64,000 nucleotides of DNA from Enterococcus plantarum (GCF_001730295.1 NZ_MIKA01000002.1:51161-115160); one strand, 5' to 3'; shown: positions 25,228 through 34,817, numbered from the stretch's first letter. Notes: generated by a model not told the origin, from the letters alone. Numbers and translations are program-made.

Positions 25228-25659
25228 ATGGAGTATCATGTAAAAGAATTTACAGAACTTACGACTAAAGAATTTTTAGAAATTGTAAAACTAAGAATCG
25301 CTGTATTTGTGGTTGAACAACACTGTCCGTATCAAGAAGTCGATGAAGCTGATGAGGGAGCTTGGCATACTTGGTTACAAGAAGGAGCTGATATTGTTGG
25401 CTATACCCGAATCATCGATAAAGGAGATATAGTAACGTTTGGCAGAGTAATAGTGAATCCTAAGTATCGTGGGAAAAAATTAGGAAATAAACTTTTAGCA
25501 GAAACGTTAAAAGTAGTGGAGGATAAGTACCCCAATCGTCCAATTGTTATCGGTGCGCAAGCGCATTTGACAGATTTTTATGGGGCTTTTGGATTTGAAG
25601 CAATTTCGGATGTGTATTTAGAAGATGATATTCCCCATATTCATATGAGGAAAAACTAA
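25228..25659 (+). CDS. GNAT acetyltransferase, ElaA family
   Basis: 143 residues after GAGGAGGCC. Begins with FTELTTKEFLEIVKLRIAVFVVEQHCPYQEVDEADEGAWHTWL, the ElaA opening, and contains the acetyl-CoA motif A region RVIVNPKYRGKKLGNKLLAETLKVVE and IVIGAQAHLTDFYGAFGFEAISDVYLEDDIPHIHMRK. Cytoplasmic N-acetyltransferase of unknown substrate. A stem-loop that ends the opposite mscL gene lies beyond it. Confidence 0.87.
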   Translation: MEYHVKEFTELTTKEFLEIVKLRIAVFVVEQHCPYQEVDEADEGAWHTWLQEGADIVGYTRIIDKGDIVTFGRVIVNPKYRGKKLGNKLLAETLKVVEDKYPNRPIVIGAQAHLTDFYGAFGFEAISDVYLEDDIPHIHMRKN

Positions 25660-25714
25660 CTAAAAAGTGGTCATGCACAATAATGCGTGCTTATTTTTTT
25701 CAATATAAACAAAA

Positions 25715-25756
25715 ACTTCCCAAAAAATGCGAGTGTACTTGCATTTTTTGGGAAGT
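25715..25756 (-). terminator. Terminator of mscL
   Basis: A perfect 16-bp stem, ACTTCCCAAAAAATGC against GCATTTTTTGGGAAGT, followed on the minus strand by TTTTTG. It lies between convergent genes. Confidence 0.85.
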
Positions 25757-25792
25757 CCAGTTACAAAATTAAGTGAATCTAATCGTGAAGAG

Positions 25793-26245
25793 TTACTTTT
25801 TAATATCTTCCATATTCTCTTTCAAAACGCCAGTAGTTTTTGCAGCATTTTGTGCCGCTAACAAATCACGGATTTGTTCTAATAAATCATCTGTTGTTGG
25901 ACCAGCAGCCTCTTCTTCTTCTTCAGGTTGTGGTTTCTTTTTCATCTTGTTGACAGCTTTTACGATTAGGAATAAAACAAAGGCTGTAATTAAAAATGTA
26001 ATAAGAGCACTGATCACATCACCAATATTGAAAGCCACACCTTTAACGTTAAAAACGAGTGCACCTAATGCATCATCTGCGCTTTTTTCTCCGGTAGTCA
26101 ACACGAAAACTAAGCTAACGAGCGGTGTGATCAATCCATTAACGATTTGTGTCACAATGGCAGTAAAAGCAGAACCAATAACAACCCCAACGGCTAAATC
26201 AAGGACATTTCCACGCATAATAAATTCTTTAAATTCTTTGATCAT
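25793..26245 (-). CDS. mscL: Large-conductance mechanosensitive channel
   Basis: 150 residues of MscL. The N-terminus MIKEFKEFIMRGNVLDLAVGVVIGSAFTAIVTQIVNGLITPLV contains the pore helix signature with glycine and alanine spacing; the second helix is VISALITFLITAFVLFLIVKAVNKMKKK; an acidic cytoplasmic bundle (EEEEEAAGPTTDDLLEQIRDLLAAQ) ends it. A homopentameric plasma-membrane pore that opens under hypo-osmotic shock. Slightly longer than the usual 125-140 residues owing to an extended C-terminal linker. Monocistronic. Confidence 0.95.
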   Translation of the reverse strand: MIKEFKEFIMRGNVLDLAVGVVIGSAFTAIVTQIVNGLITPLVSLVFVLTTGEKSADDALGALVFNVKGVAFNIGDVISALITFLITAFVLFLIVKAVNKMKKKPQPEEEEEAAGPTTDDLLEQIRDLLAAQNAAKTTGVLKENMEDIKK

Positions 26246-26449
26246 AAGTTTAACCTCCCTTTCTCAAATTCAGTATACAGAAAAAGTGAAAAAAATTGAA
26301 ATGAAAGACTCTTACATCAAGGAAAGACAGTTGAGCTGTGCTATAATTAAATGGATATAGAAAATCTTAAAAAAACATTTAAAAGCAGCCAGATGATTGT
26401 ATTTCAGACTGGACTTTATTATGATGAAAAACAAAGAGGAGCTGACAAG

Positions 26450-27718
26450 ATGCCGATCACATTAGCACAAGGAGTCAACTTACATGTTGTTCCAACAGAA
26501 AAATATAAAACTGTGCGTATTTTGGTTCGTTTTAATACGCGTTTGAATAAAGAAACAATCACGAAACGGACACTTCTATCTAGTTTGCTAGAAACTAACA
26601 GCTTGAACTATCCCGATCAAGTGAAATTAAGCGAAAAATTAGCAGAGTTATACGGTGCTAGTTTTGGAATCAATGTGAATAAAAAAGGGAATTTACATTG
26701 GCTAAACCTTTCAATGAACTTAGTTAATGATAAGTATTTGGACAATAGTCATGTCTTAGCAGATGCTGCAGAATTTCTAAAAGAAATTTTATTTTATCCC
26801 AATATTAATGATGGCCAGTTTGAAGCAGAGACTTTCCAACGTGAAAAAGAAAATTTAAAAGCATACTATGAAAGTATTTCAGAAGACAAACAAGTGTATT
26901 CTTCTTTGGCATTACAAAATTTATATTTCAGTCAATCTGAAGACCAAAGAATTCCAAGTTTTGGGACGATTGCTGATTTAGAAAAAGAGACTGCTGAAAG
27001 TATTGCGGCATATCATCAACAAATGATCCGAGAAGACCAAGTGGATATTTTTGTTCTCGGAGATGTGGATGTAGCCGAAGTAACAGCACTATTTAGTACA
27101 TTACCATTTGAAGATCGCGCATCTGGCAGTGCAGATATTTTTTATGCACAACCATCTAGAAATGTAATCGAAGAACGTTCTGAACAAGAAATTTTAGCGC
27201 AATCAAAACTGAATTTAGGTTATCATACAGATGTTTATTACGGCGACGAAAACTATTTTGCGCTACAAATTTTTAACGGTGTATTTGGTGGATTTCCACA
27301 TTCTAAATTATTTATGAATGTCCGTGAAAAAGAAAACTTAGCCTATTATGCGTCTAGTAGTGTTGATACATTCCGAGGATTTTTAAGCGTTCAGACCGGA
27401 ATCGATGGTAAAAATCGCAACCAAGTTCTGCGTTTGATTTCAGTAGAATTAGAAAATATACGTCAAGGTAAAGTGACAGATCTTGAAATTGAACAAACAA
27501 AAGCAATGTTAAAAAATCAATATTTACTTTCGCTAGATAACGCAGGTGCGGTGTTAGAAAATGAGTACTTAAATGATTTGATTCCCCACCTTCGTTTAAA
27601 AGATGATGAGTGGATTCGTCGAATGGAAGCTGTCACATTAGCGGATGTTCAACGTGTTGCAAAATTAGTACAATTACAAGCCGTTTTCTTTTTGGAAGGA
27701 GAAAAAGTCGATGAATAA
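26450..27718 (+). CDS. yfmF: M16-family peptidase-like protein YfmF
   Basis: 422 residues from ATG 26450 (AGAGGAG upstream). An extended -10 promoter (TGCTATAAT, TATAAT at 26342-26347) implies a start near 26354, so the in-frame ATG at 26351 would be leaderless and is rejected. The protein has the M16 fold (e.g. RSKLFMNVREKENLAYYASSSVDTF..LSVQTGID..) but the zinc motif HxxEH is absent at the expected N-terminal place (TLLSSLLETNSL), so it is likely the non-catalytic partner of YfmH. The stop overlaps yfmH by 8 bp. Possible role in peptide processing. Confidence 0.87.
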   Translation: MPITLAQGVNLHVVPTEKYKTVRILVRFNTRLNKETITKRTLLSSLLETNSLNYPDQVKLSEKLAELYGASFGINVNKKGNLHWLNLSMNLVNDKYLDNSHVLADAAEFLKEILFYPNINDGQFEAETFQREKENLKAYYESISEDKQVYSSLALQNLYFSQSEDQRIPSFGTIADLEKETAESIAAYHQQMIREDQVDIFVLGDVDVAEVTALFSTLPFEDRASGSADIFYAQPSRNVIEERSEQEILAQSKLNLGYHTDVYYGDENYFALQIFNGVFGGFPHSKLFMNVREKENLAYYASSSVDTFRGFLSVQTGIDGKNRNQVLRLISVELENIRQGKVTDLEIEQTKAMLKNQYLLSLDNAGAVLENEYLNDLIPHLRLKDDEWIRRMEAVTLADVQRVAKLVQLQAVFFLEGEKVDE

Positions 27719-29003
27719 AAAAGAATATCCTCAAATCAACGAAGTTCTCTATACAGAAGTCCTTGAAAATGGCTTAACTGTTTATTTATTACCAAAAAAA
27801 GAATACAACAAAACCTATGGCTTATTTACAACGAATTATGGTTCGATCGACAATGAATTTGTTCCAATCGGTGAATCAGACTTTGTAAAAGTACCAGATG
27901 GAATCGCTCATTTTCTAGAACATAAGATGTTTGAAAAAGAAGATGGAGATGTGTTCCAACAATTTGGCCGGCAAGGTGCTTCGGCTAATGCTTTTACAAG
28001 TTTTACGAAAACAAGCTACTTATTTTCAACAACAGATCAAGTAGAGAAAAATTTAGAAACATTATTAAATTTTGTTCAAGAACCATATTTTACCAAAGAA
28101 ACAGTCGATAAAGAAAAAGGGATCATCGGACAAGAAATTCAAATGTATCTGGATGATTCTAACTGGCGTTTATTTTTCGGGACATTAGGCAATCTTTATC
28201 CAAAACATCCTCTGCATATCGATATTGCAGGAACCGTGGAAAGCATTGATGAAATTACAGCAGAAGATTTATATACTTGTTACAATACATTTTATCACCC
28301 AAGCAACATGACATTATTTGTTGTTGGAAAAATGGATCCTGAAGAAATGATGGCCTTTATCCGCAAGAATCAGTCGGTGAAAACATTCGCTGAAGCTGAA
28401 CCGATCAAACGTCATTTTCCCAAGGAAACAGCGACAGATATTATTAAAGAAAGTTCTATTTCAATGGCTATCAGTCGTTCAAAAGTTATCGTTGGCTTAA
28501 AAGGGTTAGATGAAGTTCCAACAGATGGCAAAGCATTGCTGAAATATAAAACGACAGCGAATTTGCTCTTCCAATTATTATTTGGTAATACGTCACAAAA
28601 TTATTTGACTATGTATAACGAAGGGTTGCTAGATGATAGTTTTGGCTATGAATTTAGCTTAGACCGTAGTTTCCACTTTGCAGATTTTGGTGGAGATAGT
28701 GATCAGCCTGAACAATTAGCGCAACGAATTGAAGAGATTCTGCTATCAGCTGACAATAGTCCTGAAGTCACAGAAGAAAATCTATCATTGTTGAAGAAAA
28801 AAATGATTGGTAAGTATTTCCAATCGTTAAATTCATTAGAGTACATCGCAAACCAATTTTCACAATCACTTTACGGTGAGACGACACTGTTTGATACGCC
28901 AGAAGTGATTGAAAGTGTTCAATTAGCGGATGTGAAGAGAGTAGCACAAGTATTTATCAACAAAGATGGATTGAGTCGTTTTTATATGTATCCCAAAAAA
29001 TAA
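27711..29003 (+). CDS. yfmH: M16-family zinc peptidase YfmH
   Basis: 430 residues, catalytic partner of yfmF. IAHFLEHKMFEKEDGDVFQQFGRQGASANAFTSFTKTSY carries the inverted zinc motif HxxEH and the downstream glutamate region (ETVDKEKGIIGQEIQMYLDD). The two M16 half-proteins probably form a heterodimer that degrades or processes small peptides in the cytoplasm. Overlap of 8 bp with yfmF indicates coupled translation. A stem-loop (CTGCTGATTTTCT with AAGAAAAGTCAGCAG, 29053-29088) lies 50 bp beyond the stop. Confidence 0.89.
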   Translation: MNKKEYPQINEVLYTEVLENGLTVYLLPKKEYNKTYGLFTTNYGSIDNEFVPIGESDFVKVPDGIAHFLEHKMFEKEDGDVFQQFGRQGASANAFTSFTKTSYLFSTTDQVEKNLETLLNFVQEPYFTKETVDKEKGIIGQEIQMYLDDSNWRLFFGTLGNLYPKHPLHIDIAGTVESIDEITAEDLYTCYNTFYHPSNMTLFVVGKMDPEEMMAFIRKNQSVKTFAEAEPIKRHFPKETATDIIKESSISMAISRSKVIVGLKGLDEVPTDGKALLKYKTTANLLFQLLFGNTSQNYLTMYNEGLLDDSFGYEFSLDRSFHFADFGGDSDQPEQLAQRIEEILLSADNSPEVTEENLSLLKKKMIGKYFQSLNSLEYIANQFSQSLYGETTLFDTPEVIESVQLADVKRVAQVFINKDGLSRFYMYPKK

Positions 29004-29392
29004 TGAGGATTTAGTAGAAATGGATCGAGTGGTAATTATCTGATTTTTCTAGACTGCTGATTTTCTCATTTATAAGAAAAGTCAGCAGATAGTAAAGTTG
29101 GAATGTGTACGCTAAAAAAAGTCCAATATTTAGTCAAAAACTTTCAAAAATGTTATCCTCATCAGTATTTTTTTATGTTATCCTTAGAAGAGTTGGATGA
29201 ATAGACGCTTCCAACTATTTTATTCAAATGTTTTACATAAGACAATTAGAGTCGTTAAACTTATAAAAAGCAGTTAGATAAAGAACTATTCAGAGGTGAT
29301 TTATCTTGTTTATCAATACGCTGCAAATTAAAAATCGCCTGATCGATTTAGGCAAAAACTGATAAATTAGAAAGACTGGAGAAGATGGACGA
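29004..29392 (+). other. Intergenic region with stem-loop and an 18-codon frame
   Basis: Holds the 29053-29088 stem-loop, AT-rich promoter-like stretches, and a TTG (29306) with a good GAGGTGA ribosome-binding site (29293-29299) opening MFINTLQIKNRLIDLGKN to a TGA at 29360-29362. This could be a leader peptide for rodZ or a remnant of a lost gene. Nothing else recognised. Confidence 0.4.
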
Positions 29393-30316
29393 GTGGCCAG
29401 CGTGAATATAGGAAAAAAATTAAGAGATGCACGACTGCAACGAAATATGTCGTTAGACGAACTGCAGCAAATTACTAAAACACAAAAACGCTATTTAGTA
29501 GCGATTGAAGAAAATGATTTTGATTCTATGCCAGGAACTTTTTACGTACGTGCATTTATTCGTCAGTATGCAAGTGCGGTTGGATTAGATGGTAATGAAT
29601 TAGTTGAGATTTATGATGGAATAGATGAACCAGAAGATGTAGAGACCGAAATCCAATATGAGACATTGGATGAGTCTCGGACGCAAATGTATGATGAAAA
29701 TAGTCAAACTAAACGTTTTATGCGTAGCTTACCTGCGGTTATTTTTTCTTTGATTGGATTAGCAATCGCAATCGTTGTCTTTTACATTACATGGCAAGAT
29801 CGTCAGGCGGCACCTATCATTCAGCCGCCAGCCTCTGAAATAATCAGAGAATCTTCGTCCGAAGCAAGTTCTGAATCAAGTCAAGCATCTGCCTCAAGTA
29901 GCACAGAGACGTCAAGTTCTAGCTCTTCTTCGGAGCCGAAAGCACCAACGGAAGTGAAGTTTGAAAATGAATCTGGTGTAACAGTGAACATGAGTGCAGT
30001 GAATGTGGCAAATCCAGGTAAACTGGAGTTTAGTGCTGTAACTGGACCTTGTTGGGTGGGTGTTTATATTGCTACAGCAGCGAACAATGACAATGGGTAC
30101 TATTATCAAGAGACTATCCAACCAGGCCAGCCAAAATCTGTTGATATTCCAGCTGGGACCGCGCAAGTAGTCATTAGTTTAGGTGCTTCTGAGTATATGG
30201 AATTCAAATTAGACGGTCAAGAAGCGAATTTCAACCCAAATAACACTGGGATTGGCCCGAGAAATATCAACTTAACGTTAGCTTATGCACAAACAGAACA
30301 ATCACAGCCACAATAA
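29393..30316 (+). CDS. rodZ: RodZ-like cytoskeleton/cell-shape protein (HTH plus membrane)
   Basis: 307 residues. N-terminal Xre-like helix-turn-helix (GKKLRDARLQRNMSLDELQQITKTQKRYLVAIEENDFDSMPGTFYVRAFIRQYASAVGLDG), a basic juxtamembrane stretch, one membrane helix at about residues 119-141 (LPAVIFSLIGLAIAIVVFYITW), a Ser-rich linker (about 155-185) and a C-terminal DUF4115 beta-domain. RodZ links MreB-type cell-wall machinery to the membrane in rods; in ovoid cocci its role is less defined. The GTG start has GGAG 11 nt upstream, and a later GTG at 29402 cannot be excluded. A 14-bp stem (30347-30404) follows. Confidence 0.85.
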   Translation: MASVNIGKKLRDARLQRNMSLDELQQITKTQKRYLVAIEENDFDSMPGTFYVRAFIRQYASAVGLDGNELVEIYDGIDEPEDVETEIQYETLDESRTQMYDENSQTKRFMRSLPAVIFSLIGLAIAIVVFYITWQDRQAAPIIQPPASEIIRESSSEASSESSQASASSSTETSSSSSSSEPKAPTEVKFENESGVTVNMSAVNVANPGKLEFSAVTGPCWVGVYIATAANNDNGYYYQETIQPGQPKSVDIPAGTAQVVISLGASEYMEFKLDGQEANFNPNNTGIGPRNINLTLAYAQTEQSQPQ

Positions 30317-30346
30317 AAAAAGAATAGTTTTATTTGTTCATAATAG

Positions 30347-30404
30347 ATGAGCGAGAAAAATTTACGATGGACGATCAGCCGTGGTAAGTGTTTTTCTCGC
30401 TCAT
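30347..30404. repeat. Long inverted repeat between rodZ and pgsA
   Basis: ATGAGCGAGAAAAA (30347-30360) is complementary to TTTTTCTCGCTCAT (30391-30404) around a 30-nt loop. No clear T-run follows. It may stall or protect the rodZ transcript rather than terminate it. Confidence 0.6.
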
Positions 30405-30514
30405 TTGTTGGGACTATGACCAAATAGAGCTAAGTAAAATAAAGTATGTCTTTTTTAGTGACACTGGCTAGAAGATAACGTAAAATAAAGAAGAAAAGAG
30501 AGGGGTAACAAGCA

Positions 30515-31093
30515 TTGAATTTACCAAATAAATTAACCGTTATTAGAATATTTATGATTCCAATTTTTATTGCCATCGTTAGTATACCAATGGATTGGGG
30601 GACGATTACTGTTGCGGGGACATCGTTAGCAGTCACTCAATTAGTGGGGGCAATCATTTTTGCAGTAGCAAGTATTACCGACTGGCTAGATGGAAAGATA
30701 GCGCGTGCACGAGGGTTAGTTACCAACTTTGGTAAGTTTGCCGATCCATTAGCAGATAAGATGCTTGTGATGACGGCGTTTATCGTATTGGTGGGGCAAC
30801 AAAAAGCACCAACTTGGGTAGTGGCGATCATTGTATGTCGTGAGTTAGCTGTTACTGGATTGCGTTTGCTACTAGTTGAAGGTGGCGAAGTAATGGCTGC
30901 TGCTTGGCCAGGTAAAGTGAAAACGGCAACGCAAATGGTTGCGATTATATTATTATTCATTAATAATATTCCATTCGCAGCAATTGGATTTCCATTAGAT
31001 CAAATCATGTTATACGTTTGTCTATTATTCACAATTTATTCTGGAGTTGATTATTTTGTGAAAAATGCAAGCGTCTTTAAGGGATCAATGTAA
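30515..31093 (+). CDS. pgsA: CDP-diacylglycerol-glycerol-3-phosphate 3-phosphatidyltransferase
   Basis: 192 residues from TTG 30515, with AGAGGGG upstream. Membrane enzyme of the CDP-alcohol phosphatidyltransferase family: N-terminal NLPNKLTVIRIFMIPIFI, catalytic motif D-G-x2-A-R-x8-G-x3-D-x3-D seen as DWLDGKIARARGLVTNFGKFADPLADK, then four further membrane helices. It makes phosphatidylglycerol phosphate, the committed step to PG and cardiolipin. The rodZ-pgsA pairing is usual in Firmicutes, but cinA and recA, which follow pgsA in many relatives, are absent here. Confidence 0.93.
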   Translation: MNLPNKLTVIRIFMIPIFIAIVSIPMDWGTITVAGTSLAVTQLVGAIIFAVASITDWLDGKIARARGLVTNFGKFADPLADKMLVMTAFIVLVGQQKAPTWVVAIIVCRELAVTGLRLLLVEGGEVMAAAWPGKVKTATQMVAIILLFINNIPFAAIGFPLDQIMLYVCLLFTIYSGVDYFVKNASVFKGSM

Positions 31094-31120
31094 AAATCGA
31101 CTAAAAATTCTAGTAAAATC

Positions 31121-31157
31121 AAAAAATGCAGCTACCTGATGAAGGAGCTGCATTTTT
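31121..31157. terminator. Terminator between pgsA and the D,D-carboxypeptidase
   Basis: AAAAAATGCAGCT pairs with AGCTGCATTTTTT around a 12-nt loop. Works for both convergent genes, whose stops flank it. Confidence 0.88.
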
Positions 31158-31160
31158 TCG

Positions 31161-32585
31161 TTAAATCCATGGACCAATAACGACCGTATAGAGACTCAAA
31201 ATAATCCCTGTAAGAATAAACAGGATACCTAAAGTAAACAAAGGGTTGAATTTTTTAGGGCGGTTCGTTCCTTTTTTAAATAATTTTGATAAGGCTGCAA
31301 ATAAGAGCCCTAAAATAATGAGTAAACCATTCACGAAAAAAGTCGATAAGGCATTTTTTTTCTTACGTGTATTTGTAAGGACAGAGTTTTGTAGAGCTTT
31401 CAATTTTTTGGCATATTTGAATGAAACACTTGGCGTTTGGAGTGTAGGGGATACTTCTGCAAGTCCATTGTCCATCATTAAATTATTAGCGGATAAAGTG
31501 AAAGCCGGTTCGGTATTTTTTTGAATAAGACCGTAAAAATCCTGCTCTAAAATTATTTCTTCGTTATTTATCGTATTATTTCCTTTAGAAAGCAATTGTT
31601 TATACTCATACGTCGCGAAAGCTCGGTCAAAAATTGCATTACCAAAAGCATGACGCTGTAATTCCCCTTCTTGATCTTCCCAATTTCCTACACCTAGTAC
31701 AATTTCTATTAGACGTGTATTGTCTCGTTTGGCAGTTGCTGCATAGTTAAATCCGCCAGTAGGACTAGAACCAGTTTTTAAGCCGTCTGCTCCGTCATAA
31801 CCATAAGCAAGACCAGGTAGTGAATAATTGTGGTTTTCTAACACTTCAGCATAAGGTGTATTTTCCATGATCGTGATTTGAGTTGGACTGGTGTATGTCA
31901 CCGTATCTGGATAATTTTTCAGTAAATGATAAGATAAAATAGCTAAATCTCTTGCTGTAGTAACGTTATCCGCATTTTGGTCGATTCCTGCCGGTTTGTA
32001 GTAACCGTTGAATGAGCCCGTTTCAGCACCGCTACAATTGTAAAACGTTGAATTTGTCATACCAAGTTCTTTGGCTTTATCATTCATCATATGAATAAAT
32101 TTAGCTTCATCATTGGCAGTTACAAGGTTTGCTAGCATAACCGTTGCGACATTTGATGATTGTACGAGTGTTGCATACAATAAATCGCGAACAGGGTAAT
32201 CGACCCCAGAAACGATTGAATTGTTACTTAATTCATAGATCTGTGAAATCGCTTGGTCGTTGTCTGTCGCTTTCACTGTGGTATCCAACGTAAATTGTCC
32301 CTTTGCCATTGCTTCAAATACAAGATAAACAGACATTAACTTAGCAATACTGGCGGGGTTCCATTTTAAATCTGGATTATCTGCCCAAAGGACCTGTCCC
32401 GTTTCTTCTTCGATTACAATTGAGGCCTTTGGTTTATATAATTCATTCGTTTGATACCCTGCATTTTGAGTGATTGTTAGAATATCTTCTTGAGCGTAAG
32501 CACTAGCAGTTGTAAAGAGGCCTGAAAAATAGCCTACGACCAATATTAGCAAGCACATTTTCAGTAAAACAGTTCTTTTCTTCAT
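31161..32585 (-). CDS. D-alanyl-D-alanine carboxypeptidase (PBP5/DacF-type), paralogue 1
   Basis: 474 residues from ATG 32585, with AAAGGA 7-8 nt upstream. Signal peptide (LLKMCLLILVVGYFSGLFTTASAYA), then S11 catalytic motifs: SxxK in PASIAKLMSVYL, SxN in QSSNVATVML, and KTGSSPTGG. A C-terminal beta-domain and a C-terminal membrane helix (IILGLLFAAL.., then a second near the end) anchor it. It trims the terminal D-Ala from peptidoglycan stem peptides at the cell surface. Paralogue 2 at 36276-37724 is closely similar along its length and on the same strand, with five convergent genes between them. Confidence 0.91.
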   Translation of the reverse strand: MKKRTVLLKMCLLILVVGYFSGLFTTASAYAQEDILTITQNAGYQTNELYKPKASIVIEEETGQVLWADNPDLKWNPASIAKLMSVYLVFEAMAKGQFTLDTTVKATDNDQAISQIYELSNNSIVSGVDYPVRDLLYATLVQSSNVATVMLANLVTANDEAKFIHMMNDKAKELGMTNSTFYNCSGAETGSFNGYYKPAGIDQNADNVTTARDLAILSYHLLKNYPDTVTYTSPTQITIMENTPYAEVLENHNYSLPGLAYGYDGADGLKTGSSPTGGFNYAATAKRDNTRLIEIVLGVGNWEDQEGELQRHAFGNAIFDRAFATYEYKQLLSKGNNTINNEEIILEQDFYGLIQKNTEPAFTLSANNLMMDNGLAEVSPTLQTPSVSFKYAKKLKALQNSVLTNTRKKKNALSTFFVNGLLIILGLLFAALSKLFKKGTNRPKKFNPLFTLGILFILTGIILSLYTVVIGPWI

Positions 32586-32904
32586 ATAAACATCCTTTGT
32601 CATTAATTATTCTGTTATATAGATACGCCGGAAAGTTTCAGTTTCGGTTGCTAATTGTAAACGTAAAAGGTCGGCAATCTGAGTTTCGTTGATTAAATTA
32701 GGAAATAGAAAAAATAGGGTGCTAAAATAAAACACCATCTTCTATTAAACTATCGTTTTTTTGCAAAGTCAATGCTAAACCAAAAGTGTAACAGTTCTAT
32801 TTTACGTGAAAAACGAATAAAATTGTTTCTTTTTCATACACTTTAAATAAAAAGTAATTTTTGAGTAGTTTTGGTATACTTAAAAAGACGGGGGTGGATG
32901 TGAA
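32586..32904. other. Divergent intergenic region
   Basis: AT-rich gap between the minus-strand carboxypeptidase and the plus-strand patatin gene. It should hold both promoters: TTTTGGTATACT (TATACT, about 32874-32879) with a TGn extension is a likely -10 for the patatin gene. No open frame or repeat recognised. Confidence 0.5.
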
Positions 32905-34602
32905 ATGAAGATTGAACAAATGGTTGCTTCTCAATGGGACGATCTATCAGAACAGATTTCCCAAAGCCGATTACTATTGCCTTTTTATAGTACTCATACT
33001 TTAGCTAGACAAGAATTTAGTAAAAAAACGCGGGAAAATTCGGGAATTGCGTATGTTATCTATAGAGGAAAAAAACCATATATATTTTTGACTGTTGAAA
33101 AAGGCATCGTCACCAACCTATTGATAAGAGAATCAGTAAAGCTTAGTTGGTCAGCAATCTTCCTTACGATTGAACACCTTTTTAAACAAACATTTCAACC
33201 AACTATCACATTTATTTTTACTCAATCACTTACGATTCATTTACAAGAAGTCTTCTTGAGATATGGATATGCGATTCATGAGGATCGAATAAGTATAAAA
33301 GAGTTAAGCTATAATACGGCACTAGTATTAGGTGGCGGAGGGGCTCGAGGTGCATATCAAATCGGTGTTTGGCAAGCATTGGAAGAATTGGGCATCTCAG
33401 TGAATATCATAACAGGCACATCTGTAGGTGCCTTGAATGGTGCTTTGATTTTACAAGACGATTTTGAAGCTGCTAAAAATATGTGGGAAAAAATCGAGAC
33501 GCAAAAGATATTGTCTTTTCCAACGACGACGGCATCAGCTGATACACTAAGCGGAATGGTCAGTCAAATCGGTTCATTTACGATCAATGCTATCCAATCA
33601 AAGGGTGTCTCCACACTACCATTACGAAATTTGATCAAAGATACTTTCTCGCAAGAAAAGATGCAACAGGTTGCGTTAGATTTTTATTTGGTAACCACTG
33701 AATTACCAAATTTACAAGAAAAAGATATTCACTTCAATACATGTCAAAGTGAGCGCTGGCAAAGTTGGTTATTGGCATCTGCTTCTTTTTTTCCAGCTAT
33801 GGCAGCCACTCAGATTGATGGGAAATATTATGTAGACGGCGGTTATCGGAATAATATCCCAGTTGATATTGCGCTACAAAAAGGAGCGACAGAATGCATC
33901 GTAGTCGATGTCAAAGGCCCAGGAATAACAAAGCCAATCAAAATCCCAACAACGGCAACGGTGCTGAATATCCAATCATCGTGGTCTATGGGAGCAGTTC
34001 TTTTATTTGACGGAGCTCGTTCGACCCAAAACATCCAGTTAGGTTATTTAGAAACAATGAAAGCTATCGGGCGCAACTATTTAGGACACTGGTATACGTT
34101 TGATGAAACTCTGAAGAATGTTGAGACATTCCAACGTGAGTTTTTTGCTTACATTGAATACACGTATCAAATAAAATTATGGAACTCTACCGAACAAAAA
34201 AATAAAATCTGTAAAAAATTGCGTAAAGTTTATAAAGACAGGGTGTATACTGAAAATATTGGGTTGGTTTTGGTTGAGTTATTAGCAAAGAATCAGGAAA
34301 TCTCTGCTTCTAAGCTATATAAGCTTCAAGAATTAGTAGAAACTCTTCAGCAAAGCGGACAAATGAAGGTTGAATTGGTGGATACGATCGGGATGATTTC
34401 TCTCCAAGAATGGCTAAAGAAATATTATGAAGACTACTTTTTACTTTCTGACAAACAACAGTTATCATTAATGAATAACTTACTGAATGCAGATGAGAAG
34501 GAAAAACCACAGCGTTTGGCTTTTTTATTAGATAAATTACCAACTCAAACGCTACAAATTTTAATGAAAGAATTTATACTACAAGGAGCGGATAAAGAAT
34601 GA
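32905..34602 (+). CDS. Patatin-like phospholipase with extra N- and C-terminal domains
   Basis: 565 residues. After an N-terminal domain of about 130 residues of unknown fold, the patatin core begins: oxyanion-hole GGGGARGAYQIGVWQALEELGI, nucleophile GTSVGALNG, and catalytic aspartate YYVDGGYRNNIPVDIAL. A helical C-terminal region of about 200 residues follows. It would be a cytoplasmic or membrane-associated serine lipid hydrolase with a Ser-Asp dyad; substrate unknown. Starts at ATG 32905 after GGGGGTGG and runs with ydbC, with a 4-bp overlap (ATGA). Confidence 0.85.
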   Translation: MKIEQMVASQWDDLSEQISQSRLLLPFYSTHTLARQEFSKKTRENSGIAYVIYRGKKPYIFLTVEKGIVTNLLIRESVKLSWSAIFLTIEHLFKQTFQPTITFIFTQSLTIHLQEVFLRYGYAIHEDRISIKELSYNTALVLGGGGARGAYQIGVWQALEELGISVNIITGTSVGALNGALILQDDFEAAKNMWEKIETQKILSFPTTTASADTLSGMVSQIGSFTINAIQSKGVSTLPLRNLIKDTFSQEKMQQVALDFYLVTTELPNLQEKDIHFNTCQSERWQSWLLASASFFPAMAATQIDGKYYVDGGYRNNIPVDIALQKGATECIVVDVKGPGITKPIKIPTTATVLNIQSSWSMGAVLLFDGARSTQNIQLGYLETMKAIGRNYLGHWYTFDETLKNVETFQREFFAYIEYTYQIKLWNSTEQKNKICKKLRKVYKDRVYTENIGLVLVELLAKNQEISASKLYKLQELVETLQQSGQMKVELVDTIGMISLQEWLKKYYEDYFLLSDKQQLSLMNNLLNADEKEKPQRLAFLLDKLPTQTLQILMKEFILQGADKE

Positions 34603-34817
34603 AACAAGAATTTTCATATGAAATCGTAGAAGAAATTGCCGTATTATCAGAAAATACGCAAGGTTGGCGCAAAGAATTCAATTTAGTTAGTTGGAATGGT
34701 CGTCCACCAAAATTTGATTTAAGAGATTGGTCTGCTGATCACGAAAAAATGGGCAAAGGAATCACCCTGACGAATGAAGAATTTGAGATCTTGTCTAAAG
34801 CAATAAAATCAATGTAG
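34599..34817 (+). CDS. PC4/YdbC-family ssDNA-binding protein
   Basis: 72 residues matching the YdbC branch of PC4: FSYEIVEEIAVLSENTQGWRKEFNLVSWNGRPPKFDLRDWSADHEKMGKGITLTNEEFEILSKAIKSM. The lactococcal homologue binds single-stranded DNA and RNA as a dimer. Overlaps the patatin stop by 4 bp and precedes yicC by 16 bp, so the three are co-transcribed; why a phospholipase is coupled to it is unclear. Confidence 0.84.
   Translation: MKQEFSYEIVEEIAVLSENTQGWRKEFNLVSWNGRPPKFDLRDWSADHEKMGKGITLTNEEFEILSKAIKSM

Noticed and set aside
26351..26449. Earlier ATG for yfmF
   Set aside because: It lies at the transcription start of an extended -10 promoter and has no ribosome-binding site; ATG 26450 has AGAGGAG and matches the family N-terminus.
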